Source: Pseudomonas sp. ABC1 (lineage in GTDB: Bacteria; Pseudomonadota; Gammaproteobacteria; Pseudomonadales; Pseudomonadaceae). Taken from it: DNA of 64,000 nt. The stretch lies in assembly GCF_013395055.1 (NCBI RefSeq), contig NZ_CP058349.1:1920001-1984000 (forward strand). The letters run 5' to 3'. Numbering within the stretch: position 1 is the first letter of the stretch; each line of letters opens with the position of its first letter. Position numbers and translations under genes: made by a program. A model generated the notes under the pieces. That model worked only from the letters and a program-made list of their open reading frames with translations. It did not search any database and had not been told where the DNA came from. Shown here piece after piece: positions 44,975 through 52,374 of this stretch.

Positions 44975-45719
44975 CTGGACGATTATTGAACACAAATGCC
45001 TGTTATGCAGCAGCGCCACTGGTAATGCCGAAGACATCTGCCCAGCCTGCGCGGCTGACCTGCCCTGGCTGCAAGGCGGTTGCACGGTCTGCGCCCTGCC
45101 GCTGCCAGGCACGGGGCTGACCTGCGGCCAGTGCCTGAAACGGCCGCCCGCCTATGACCGCGTCGTGGCGCCCTGGTCGTTCGAGTTCCCGCTGGATGGC
45201 CTGGTCAGCGGCTTCAAATACCAGGCGCGCTGGCCCATGGGCCGTCTGCTGGCAGGCCTGCTGACGGAACATTTGCGACGACAGTTCGAGGCCGACCAGC
45301 CTCGCCCGACGGCGCTGCTGCCAGTGCCCCTGTCGCGTCGGCGCCTGCGCCAGCGGGGCTTCAACCAGGCACAGATGCTGGCGAACTGGCTGGGCCAGGC
45401 ATTGGGTATCCCCGTCCTCGACACCCTGCTATCGCGTACCCGCGATACACCACCCCAACAGCAACTGGATGCCCGCACCCGCCGACGCAACCTGCTCGGC
45501 GCCTTCGCCCTGGCCCCCGATCACGCCATACGGCAAGGACACCTGGCGCTGGTCGATGACGTGCTGACCACCGGCGCCACCGCCCAGGCCCTGGCACGCC
45601 TGCTCAAGCGCCATGGCGCCAGCCGGGTGGACGTCTATTGCCTGGCACGCACGCCGGTCCCCTGGGCAGAAGCCAGGCTGAACACGTCCGGGCTTTCACT
45701 TGCATGGCGAAGCTTGTAG
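44964..45719 (+). CDS. comF: ComF-family phosphoribosyltransferase-like protein
   Basis: A 251-aa member of the ComF/GntX family. The N-terminal part has paired cysteines of a zinc-ribbon type (CLLCSSATG..ICPACAADLPW..CTVCALPL..CGQC). The C-terminal part has the phosphoribosyltransferase-like motif ALVDDVLTTGATAQALA. Roles in DNA uptake or late replication steps are suggested in other bacteria. The start ATG 44964 (MVYNWTIIEHKCLLC) follows AAGGATGG; an ATG at 44943 is also in frame. The gene overlaps the BirA operator. It is divergent from bioB, and srkA follows 30 bases downstream. Confidence 0.88.
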   Translation: MVYNWTIIEHKCLLCSSATGNAEDICPACAADLPWLQGGCTVCALPLPGTGLTCGQCLKRPPAYDRVVAPWSFEFPLDGLVSGFKYQARWPMGRLLAGLLTEHLRRQFEADQPRPTALLPVPLSRRRLRQRGFNQAQMLANWLGQALGIPVLDTLLSRTRDTPPQQQLDARTRRRNLLGAFALAPDHAIRQGHLALVDDVLTTGATAQALARLLKRHGASRVDVYCLARTPVPWAEARLNTSGLSLAWRSL

Positions 45720-45749
45720 CGTGTCGCTGCCCTTTCCAGGAAACAGCCC

Positions 45750-46727
45750 ATGTCCCATCCTTTCGACGCCCTCAGCCCGGACCTGGTCCTCGATGCCGTG
45801 GAAAGCCTCGGTTACCTCAGCGATGCCCGGGTGCTGGCCCTCAACAGCTACGAGAACCGTGTCTATCAGGTCGGGATCGAGGACGAGACGCCGCTGGTGG
45901 CCAAGTTCTATCGCCCACAACGCTGGAGCGATGCGGCGATCCTCGAGGAACACCAGTTCAGCCAGGAACTGGCGGATCGCGATATCCCCGTGGTGGCGCC
46001 GCTGCAACGGGATGGCCGGACCCTGTTCGAACACGCCGGCTTCCGCTTCGCGTTGTTTCCTCGTCGCGGTGGCCGCGCCCCGGAACCCGGCGATGCCGAC
46101 CAGTTGTACCGACTAGGGCAATTGCTCGGGCGCCTGCATGCGGTCGGCGCCAGCCATCCGTTCGCCCATCGGGAGCGACTGACTCCGCAATTGTTCGGCC
46201 ACGACGCGCTGGCGACCCTTTTGGAGGGCGGATTCATTCCCGGCGCGCTGCTCGCGGACTACCGTGCGCTCGCCCAGGACCTGCTGGCACGGGTCGACGC
46301 GCTGTTCGCCGCCACGCCTCACCAGACCATCCGCCTGCATGGCGACTGCCACCCAGGCAATATCCTGGTGCGCGACGATGCCATGTACCTGGTCGACCTC
46401 GACGACTGCCGCAGCGGCCCAGCCGTCCAGGACCTGTGGATGATGCTCAGCGGCGAGCGCCATGAGCGCACCGCGCAATTGGCCGAACTGCTGGAAGGCT
46501 ATGGTGAATTCCATGATTTCAACCCACGCGAGCTGGCGCTGATCGAGGGCCTGCGCACCCTGCGTATGCTGCACTACAGCGCCTGGCTGGCACGGCGCTG
46601 GGACGATCCGGCATTCCCGGCCAGCTTTCCCTGGTTCGGCAGTGAACATTACTGGCGTGAACAAATTCAGATACTCAGCCAGCAGCGCCAGGCGCTGGAG
46701 CAGCAACCCCTGCAACTGTTTCCGTAG
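45750..46727 (+). CDS. srkA: Stress response kinase A (YihE/RdoA)
   Basis: A 325-aa Ser/Thr kinase of the choline-kinase-like fold, in E. coli part of the Cpx envelope-stress response. It has LNSYENRVYQVGIED, VAKFYRPQRWSDAAILEEH, the catalytic loop LHGDCHPGNIL and the metal-binding LVDLDDCRSGPAVQDLWMML. Length matches SrkA. E. coli srkA is next to dsbA; here it follows comF. The TAG stop lies inside the left arm of a small inverted-repeat element (46723-46814). Confidence 0.92.
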   Translation: MSHPFDALSPDLVLDAVESLGYLSDARVLALNSYENRVYQVGIEDETPLVAKFYRPQRWSDAAILEEHQFSQELADRDIPVVAPLQRDGRTLFEHAGFRFALFPRRGGRAPEPGDADQLYRLGQLLGRLHAVGASHPFAHRERLTPQLFGHDALATLLEGGFIPGALLADYRALAQDLLARVDALFAATPHQTIRLHGDCHPGNILVRDDAMYLVDLDDCRSGPAVQDLWMMLSGERHERTAQLAELLEGYGEFHDFNPRELALIEGLRTLRMLHYSAWLARRWDDPAFPASFPWFGSEHYWREQIQILSQQRQALEQQPLQLFP

Positions 46728-46814
46728 GATTGGTCGAACCGAAGGTGATACCCATCATTACGGTCTTGATAACCCGTAAAACGATGGGTGTCGCTACGCT
46801 CGCCCCATCCTACG
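46723..46814. repeat. 92-bp nested inverted-repeat element (MITE-like)
   Basis: Three nested arm pairs are visible: CGTAGGAT (46723) / ATCCTACG (46807), ACCCATC (46750) / GATGGGT (46783) and TTACGG (46758-46763) / CCGTAA near 46774. The element would fold into a long hairpin. Its left arm provides the srkA stop codon. It sits between srkA and the convergent phoQ gene. Confidence 0.65.
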
Positions 46815-46826
46815 ACCTGCTGTCCC

Positions 46827-48188
46827 TCAATCGTCGCGCAAACGTACATGAAAGGCCGCGCCGCCCAGATCGGAATCGTCCAGGCTGAGTTCGCCGCCGT
46901 AGCTGTCGAGGATGTCCTTGACCACCGAAAGGCCGATGCCTTGCCCCGGATGCTGGGTGTCCAGCCGCTCGCCGCGCTGGATGATGCGTTCGCGCTGGTC
47001 GGGCGGCACGCCTGGGCCATCGTCCTCGACGCAGATCAGCCAGTCGTCGCCAACCTGCACGCGGACGCGCACCTCATGCAGGCACAGCCGATAGGCGTTC
47101 TCCAGCAGGTTGCCCAGCAGTTCCATCAGCGCGCCCTGCTCCATCGGCACCCGACAGCCCTGCGGGACGTCGAGGTTCACCCGCACCCGCTTGTCCTGAT
47201 AGACCTTGTCCAGCGTGCTGCACAGGCTTTCCAGTAGCGGACGCAACTCGACCTGATGGCGCACCAGGCCGCTCTTGCCCAGGCTGGCCCGCTGCAACTG
47301 GTAGCCGATCTGCTGGCTCATGCGCTCGATTTGCGCCCGCATGACCTGCGCCTGCTCACGGTTGTGCGGTTGCCCGCGCATCTGTTCCCCCAGCCCTTGC
47401 AACACCGCCAGCGGGGTCTTCAGGCTGTGGGCCAGGTCGCCCAGCGAATTGCGGTAGTGCTGGCGCTGGCGCTGCTCACTCTCCAGCAGCCGGTTGAGCG
47501 AACGGGTCAGCCGCAGCAATTCCTGCGGGTGGCGGTCGCTCAGGCTTTGCAAACGGCCCGACTCGATCTGGTCCAGCTCGCGACTGAGGCGTTTGAGCGA
47601 GCGAAAGCCCCAGGTCAGCCCCAGCCAGAGCAAGACCCACAGCACCAGCAGGCCACCGCCCAACCACAGGTAGAGTTGCCGACGAAACTCGGCGAACAGG
47701 CTCTGGTATTCGCTGCTCGGCTGCATGGTGATGAAGCTGTAGGCACGCCGGGCATCACCGGGCAGGTGCAGCTCGACGTCATAGACGAAATACTCCAGCC
47801 CCTCGGCATCGCGTATTTTCAGGAACTCGGTCACGCCCCCCTCGTAGCGCGGACGGTAGTCGATGCTTTCGTCTTCCGAGGAGCGTGACTGCCAGAGCAG
47901 GCGCCCTTCATGGTCATGGATATAGCCCAGCAGCTTGGCATCCGGCAGGTTGAATTCTTCGTCGGGCAGGCGCTCGGGCATCTGCAACCGGCCATCCTCC
48001 AGGTGCGCGACGCTGATCAGGGTATTGGCGTCGGCCGCCAGGCGCTGCTCGATGATCCGCTCGAAGGTATGGCTGAAGGCGGTCTGCATCACCGGCAGCA
48101 GTGCCAACATGAACAGGATCGCCAAGGTCGCGGCCCCCAGCATCAGGCGCGACCGCAGCGAAAGATTGCCGAGGGGCCAGCGCCTCAC
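46827..48188 (-). CDS. phoQ: PhoQ sensor histidine kinase
   Basis: A 453-aa membrane kinase that senses low Mg2+ and cationic peptides. Two membrane helices (about residues 16-36 and 168-190) flank a periplasmic sensor with acidic patches (DESIDYRPRYEGG). The phospho-acceptor His is in LGDLAHSLKTPLAVLQG, the N box is LLGNLLENAYRLC, and the ATP-lid glycines are in EDDGPGVPP and PGQGIGLSVVKDIL. The start is GTG 48186-48188, giving a 4-base GTGA overlap with the phoP stop; this matches the P. aeruginosa PhoQ length (448 aa). It is the third gene of oprH-phoP-phoQ. Confidence 0.93.
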   Translation of the reverse strand: MRRWPLGNLSLRSRLMLGAATLAILFMLALLPVMQTAFSHTFERIIEQRLAADANTLISVAHLEDGRLQMPERLPDEEFNLPDAKLLGYIHDHEGRLLWQSRSSEDESIDYRPRYEGGVTEFLKIRDAEGLEYFVYDVELHLPGDARRAYSFITMQPSSEYQSLFAEFRRQLYLWLGGGLLVLWVLLWLGLTWGFRSLKRLSRELDQIESGRLQSLSDRHPQELLRLTRSLNRLLESEQRQRQHYRNSLGDLAHSLKTPLAVLQGLGEQMRGQPHNREQAQVMRAQIERMSQQIGYQLQRASLGKSGLVRHQVELRPLLESLCSTLDKVYQDKRVRVNLDVPQGCRVPMEQGALMELLGNLLENAYRLCLHEVRVRVQVGDDWLICVEDDGPGVPPDQRERIIQRGERLDTQHPGQGIGLSVVKDILDSYGGELSLDDSDLGGAAFHVRLRDD

Positions 48189-48862
48189 CGGCACGCCTCG
48201 GTGAACAGATAACCCAGCCCACGCACCGTCTCGATGGGCTTCATCCCGCACTGAGCCTCCAGCTTGCGCCGCAGGCGCCCCACCAGTACCTCAATGACAT
48301 TCGGGTCACGCTCGCCATCGTCAGGGTAGAGCTGCTCCATCAGGCGCTCCTTGGCCACCACCTGCTGCTGGTGGCGCATCAGGTATTCGAGGATGCGGTA
48401 TTCGTAGGCCGTCAGCGCCAATGGCTGGCCGTTGCCGGTGGCCTGCTTGCGGTTGAGGTCCAGGCGCAGCGACCCGGCCTCGATACTGGCCTGGGTGAAA
48501 CCACAGGAACGACGCAACAGGGCATTCAGGCGCGCTTCCAGTTCCTCGAACTGGAACGGCTTGACCACATAGTCGTCGGCACCACTGGCCAGGCCCTCGA
48601 CCTTGTCCTGCCAGTTGCCCCTGGCGGTGAGGATCAGGATGGGGAAGTCTCGCCCCTGGCTGCGCAACTGGCGGATCAGGTCGAGCCCGCTGATACCCGG
48701 CAACCCCAGGTCGACCACCGCCAGATCATGGTGGTATTCCTGGCTGCGGTACAGCGCCTCCTCGGCGTTGGCCACCGCATCGACAATATGCCCGCTCTCG
48801 CTGAGGCGGGTCTGCAAGTGGTGGCGCAACAGCGCCTCGTCTTCCACCACCAGCACTTTCAT
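48185..48862 (-). CDS. phoP: PhoP response regulator (OmpR type)
   Basis: A 225-aa response regulator, the same length as P. aeruginosa PhoP. The receiver domain has acidic residues E7-D8 and the phospho-acceptor D51 in AVVDLGLPGISGLDL, with K in YVVKPFQFEELEARL. The winged-helix DNA-binding domain shows LTAYEYRILEYLMRHQQQVV and NVIEVLVGRLRRKLE. The start MKVLVVEDEALLRHHL (48860-48862) is unambiguous. It binds direct hexamer repeats of the kind seen upstream of oprH at 49786. A REP pair of about 100 bases lies between oprH and phoP. Confidence 0.95.
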   Translation of the reverse strand: MKVLVVEDEALLRHHLQTRLSESGHIVDAVANAEEALYRSQEYHHDLAVVDLGLPGISGLDLIRQLRSQGRDFPILILTARGNWQDKVEGLASGADDYVVKPFQFEELEARLNALLRRSCGFTQASIEAGSLRLDLNRKQATGNGQPLALTAYEYRILEYLMRHQQQVVAKERLMEQLYPDDGERDPNVIEVLVGRLRRKLEAQCGMKPIETVRGLGYLFTEACR

Positions 48863-48939
48863 AAGGTACTCCCTGTAGGAACCATGCCTTTCAACGTGCC
48901 TGATAGCGCTTGCCGGCAAGGTAAGCGGCGCTACGGCTA

Positions 48940-49043
48940 TTGCATGGATTCCCGCCTTCGCGGGAATGACGGGGTTGTGGGCAAACGTGCATTACGCCCT
49001 CCGTCATCCCCGCGAAGGCGGGGCCAGGCAATCATTCATGCAA
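48940..49043. repeat. REP pair with inverted termini between oprH and phoP
   Basis: The ends are TTGCATG and CATGCAA; inside are two hairpins, TTCCCGCCTTCGCGGGAA and CCCCGCGAAGGCGGGG. The element is related to the units between bioC and bioH. It sits inside the oprH-phoP operon and may lower expression of phoPQ relative to oprH. Confidence 0.75.
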
Positions 49044-49082
49044 TCGCCATCGATAGTGGCATTTGTACAGCGCGCAGAAGCG

Positions 49083-49105
49083 GGTGCGCACGGCGCACCC
49101 TACGG
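49083..49105. repeat. 23-bp intergenic repeat, copy 2
   Basis: Identical to 39611-39633. It lies 19 bases after the oprH stop in its direction of transcription. Confidence 0.7.
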
Positions 49106-49124
49106 CGGTTCTGGGGTTCGACCA

Positions 49125-49727
49125 TCAGAAGCGATAGTTGACGCCCAGGTACAACTGCTTGCTGCTGTGCACGTCGATGGAGCCGATCTTGCGCTCACCG
49201 TGCGGCGCCACTTCGGTGCCGGCATTGCTGCGCAGGTAACGGTAACCCGCCTCGACCGAGGCATTGTCGCCGACGTCCTGCAGGATACCGGCCTGCAGGC
49301 CGACCAGATAGCCGATATCGCTGTCGCGACTGTAGCCCTTGGACTCCTGCTCCAGCTTGGTCAGGCCCAGGCTGCCGCCACCGAACAGGCGCGTGCTGTC
49401 GGTCAGCGGCAGGAAGGCGTCGTAGCTGCCGATCAGGTTCTGCTGACGCAGCTTGTAGGTGTTGGCGTAATTGTCCGAGACGTTCTCGTAAGTGGCGTAG
49501 TAGCGACCCTGCTCGGTGTTCTGGCCGGCACGGATGCCCCAGGTGCCGCTCTTGTGGATGGCATTGTCGAAGTCCGGGTTGGCCGCGCTCTGCTTGAGGC
49601 TGGAAGAGCGGTCGATGTTGACCGAGGTCTTGCCCCAGGTGGCGCCGGCGAAGTTTTCCGCGGCATTGGCAGTCAGGCTGAAAACGCCGAGGGTGGTGGC
49701 CAGGGCTAGTGTGTGCAGTTTGTTCAT
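49125..49727 (-). CDS. oprH: OprH outer membrane protein H1
   Basis: A 200-aa eight-stranded outer-membrane barrel that binds lipopolysaccharide and stabilises the outer membrane at low Mg2+. Residues 1-23 are a signal peptide (MNKLHTLALATTLGVFSLTA, then NAA). Segments matching OprH closely are GTWGIRAGQNTEQGRYYATY, KLRQQNLIGSYDAFLPL and KQLYLGVNYRF with the terminal Phe. Length equals that of P. aeruginosa OprH. The start follows AGGAG. Four PhoP-type repeats with 11-bp periodicity end 14 bases above a TATGGC -10 element, so it should be strongly PhoP-dependent. Confidence 0.95.
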   Translation of the reverse strand: MNKLHTLALATTLGVFSLTANAAENFAGATWGKTSVNIDRSSSLKQSAANPDFDNAIHKSGTWGIRAGQNTEQGRYYATYENVSDNYANTYKLRQQNLIGSYDAFLPLTDSTRLFGGGSLGLTKLEQESKGYSRDSDIGYLVGLQAGILQDVGDNASVEAGYRYLRSNAGTEVAPHGERKIGSIDVHSSKQLYLGVNYRF

Positions 49728-49766
49728 GGATGAAACTCCTTTGCAGGCGGACGAAATGTTCACGCC

Positions 49767-49772
49767 GCCATA
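49767..49772 (-). promoter_or_regulatory. Putative -10 element of oprH
   Basis: TATGGC on the minus strand, 13 bases downstream of the last PhoP-type repeat, a spacing typical of PhoP-activated promoters. No good -35 element is present, as expected for an activator-dependent promoter. Confidence 0.5.
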
Positions 49773-49785
49773 CTGCCCGGCCAGC

Positions 49786-49825
49786 CCTGAACACCGCCTG
49801 AATCCGCCCTGAACCTGCCCTGAAC
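49786..49825 (-). promoter_or_regulatory. PhoP box array: four 7-bp direct repeats every 11 bp
   Basis: Read on the minus strand the repeats are GTTCAGG (49819-49825), GTTCAGG (49808-49814), ATTCAGG (49797-49803) and GTTCAGG (49786-49792). The exact 11-bp period matches the direct-repeat PhoP box. Two dimers could bind side by side. The array is between oprH and the divergent channel gene at 49942, so it may also affect the latter. Confidence 0.75.
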
Positions 49826-49879
49826 GAATCGGCAGGGCGAACGCCTGCAGGGCAAACGGGTCTTTTCTCCTGTGGCAAC

Positions 49880-49908
49880 TTGAGCGCCCATGCCGCTCGG
49901 CCCACAAT
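49880..49908 (+). promoter_or_regulatory. Putative sigma-70 promoter of the MscS-family channel gene
   Basis: TTGAGC (49880-49885) and CACAAT (49903-49908) are separated by 17 bases; each matches four of six consensus positions. Transcription would start near 49915, giving a leader of about 27 bases. Confidence 0.45.
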
Positions 49909-49941
49909 CGCCCATGAATCACCGCCCGGAAGGCTTCCTCG

Positions 49942-52368
49942 ATGATCAGTCGTGCATCCCGTCTCTTGCGCCGCTACTTGTGCCACTGCCTACCCCTCTG
50001 CCTGCTCGTCCTGTCCCTGGGCGCCTGGGCACAGGAACAGGACGAACAAGCCGGCGCCCAGCCATTCGACGCACAGGCCGTGGCGGCCCACGCACTCGTC
50101 CTGCAAGAGCGGCTGGACCAATTGAAGCAGGCCGTTTCCGGTGACACCGATGATGCGCGCCTGGGCGAACTCAAGAGGCAGGCACTGGAGCTGGGGCGCA
50201 ACGCCCGCGAACTGCTCGACCTGCTACAGGCCGAACAGGCTCCACTGCAAACCCAGCTCGACGTGCTCGGCCCGAAACCCGATCCCGACGCCCTCCAGGA
50301 AACCGAACAGGTCAGCCAGCAGCGTGACCAGTTGAACCGCCAGATGGCCGCCCTGCAGGCGCGCAACGAACAGGTCCTGGCAGTACAGAATGGCGCCAGC
50401 GCCCTGGTGGCGCAGATCATCGAGCTGCGCCGGGGGCTGTTGAAAACCCAACTGGCGATGAACAACGGCAGCCTGCTCGGCACCACCTTCTGGGCCCCGC
50501 TGTTCTCTCCGCCCAGCGAAGATGCCAACCTGATCGCAGGCTTTGCCCAGCAATTGCGCGACGTGCTCGCCCAGGCCTGGGCCAACTGGCCGCTTTCGGC
50601 GCTGTACCTGACCTTGGCCCTACTGATCGGCTGGTACGGACGCGGGCTGCTCGACCGGGGCCTGGCCTGGGGCTGCATCCATTGGCTGCCACTGGGGCGC
50701 CTGCGCCGCAGCGCGCTCGCATTCGCCAGTTCGCTGGATACCTTCCTGGTCGCCTTCGTCGCCGTCACGCTGCTCTCGCTGGCGCTGTTCCGGCATGCCG
50801 CTGCCGGCTCGCCGGTCGCGGCGCTGAGCGACCACCTGATTGAAATGACGCTGTTCAGCGCCCTGATCGCGGGCATCGGACGCGCCCTGCTGGCCAATGA
50901 TCGACCATCCTGGCGCCTGCCAGCCATGGACGATGCGGTCGCACTGACGCTCAAGCCCTTTCCGCCGCTGCTGGCGGGCATCGTGCTGCTGTTCGGCATC
51001 CTCGAGCGCACGCACCCGACAATCGGCGCAGGCATTCGCTACAGCACCCTGCTGAGCGGCCTGTCGGCCCTGTCCATCGCCGTGGTCGTGCTGGCCATGG
51101 TCTTGCGCACCAATCAGGTACGCCGCCAGCTCAGCGCCGCCGGCACGGCCCCCGAAGCCCGCTCGACCCTGGCCGGGCTGCTGCACATGGGCTCCGGCCT
51201 GGTGGCGGTGACGATCCTGCTGGCCTTGCTAGCCGGCTATATCCAGCTCGCCCACTTCATGGCCTACGAACTGATCTGGGCCGCCATCGTACTGTCCTGT
51301 TTCTACCTGCTCAGCCGCCTGTGCATCGACGCCATCGACGCCCTTTTCTCGCCGGAAAACAGCGGCGGACGCCTGCTCAAGCAGAGCCTCAACCTGGACG
51401 ACCGACACCTGGCTCAGGCCGCCAGCCTGCTGGGCGCACTGTGCCGCTGCGTGCTGGTGCTGCTGGCGCTGGTCGCGATCCTCAATGGCGCCTTCGGCGA
51501 CACCACGCCGCTGTCACTGCTGCAGCGTTTCATCGAGCTGCTGGGCGGCGACGGCTGGGGGCAACTGGACATCGTCCCCGCGCATATCTTCAACGCACTG
51601 CTGTGCCTGCTGGTGGGCATCTACGTACTGCGTACCGCCAAGCGCTGGCTGGAGCGTGACTTCCTGCCCAAGACCTCGCTGGATACCGGTATCCGCAGCT
51701 CGGTAGTGACGCTGGCGAGCAACATCGGTTATGTCGCGCTGATCCTCGTCACCCTGGCGGCACTGGGGGTGCAATGGAGCAAGCTGGCGTGGATCGTCAG
51801 CGCTCTGTCGGTAGGCATCGGCTTTGGCTTGCAGGAGATCGTCAAGAACTTCATCTCCGGGCTGATCCTGCTGACCGAGCGGCCGGTCAAGGTCGGCGAC
51901 CTGGTCAGTATCAGCGGTGTCGAGGGCGACATCCGCCGCATCAACGTGCGCGCCACGGAAATCCAGTTGAGCGACCGTTCGACGGTGATCGTCCCCAACT
52001 CGCAGTTGATCTCCCAGAACGTGCGCAACGTCACCATGAGCGGCGCCCAGGGTGTGGTCAGCATCGCCCTGACCCTCCCACTGGACATCGACCCGGAACA
52101 GGTGCGCGACCTGCTGCTGGATGCGTTCCGACGCCAGCCCAACATGCTCGAAACCCCGGCGCCCTCCGTCTCGTTCAGCCAGTTGACGCCGACCGGCATC
52201 GTCCTCAGCACGACCGGCTACGTGGCCAGCCCGCGCAGCGTCAGCTCGACCAAGAGCGCCCTGCTGTTCGATATCCTCAAGGACCTGCGCGCCGCCGGCA
52301 TCAACCTCTCCAGCCCGCAGCGCCTGCAGATCGAAAACACCTCCGGGGAAACCGACGCGATCCTCTGA
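49942..52368 (+). CDS. Large MscS-family mechanosensitive channel with periplasmic coiled coil (DUF3772-like)
   Basis: An 808-aa inner-membrane protein. It has a signal peptide (to about residue 30, LGAWA), then a Gln/Leu/Glu-rich periplasmic coiled coil (about 45-150) and a series of about eleven membrane helices. The pore and beta domain of MscS follow, with LSVGIGFGLQEIVKNFISGL and ERPVKVGDLVSISGVEGDI from about residue 625 and VPNSQLISQNVRNV afterwards. The architecture resembles the larger YbiO/YjeP/MscK-type channels. It releases osmolytes under hypo-osmotic stress. It is divergent from oprH across the PhoP-type array. The stop is 6 bases from the convergent BdlA-like gene. Confidence 0.9.
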   Translation: MISRASRLLRRYLCHCLPLCLLVLSLGAWAQEQDEQAGAQPFDAQAVAAHALVLQERLDQLKQAVSGDTDDARLGELKRQALELGRNARELLDLLQAEQAPLQTQLDVLGPKPDPDALQETEQVSQQRDQLNRQMAALQARNEQVLAVQNGASALVAQIIELRRGLLKTQLAMNNGSLLGTTFWAPLFSPPSEDANLIAGFAQQLRDVLAQAWANWPLSALYLTLALLIGWYGRGLLDRGLAWGCIHWLPLGRLRRSALAFASSLDTFLVAFVAVTLLSLALFRHAAAGSPVAALSDHLIEMTLFSALIAGIGRALLANDRPSWRLPAMDDAVALTLKPFPPLLAGIVLLFGILERTHPTIGAGIRYSTLLSGLSALSIAVVVLAMVLRTNQVRRQLSAAGTAPEARSTLAGLLHMGSGLVAVTILLALLAGYIQLAHFMAYELIWAAIVLSCFYLLSRLCIDAIDALFSPENSGGRLLKQSLNLDDRHLAQAASLLGALCRCVLVLLALVAILNGAFGDTTPLSLLQRFIELLGGDGWGQLDIVPAHIFNALLCLLVGIYVLRTAKRWLERDFLPKTSLDTGIRSSVVTLASNIGYVALILVTLAALGVQWSKLAWIVSALSVGIGFGLQEIVKNFISGLILLTERPVKVGDLVSISGVEGDIRRINVRATEIQLSDRSTVIVPNSQLISQNVRNVTMSGAQGVVSIALTLPLDIDPEQVRDLLLDAFRRQPNMLETPAPSVSFSQLTPTGIVLSTTGYVASPRSVSSTKSALLFDILKDLRAAGINLSSPQRLQIENTSGETDAIL

Positions 52369-52374
52369 CGGGGC

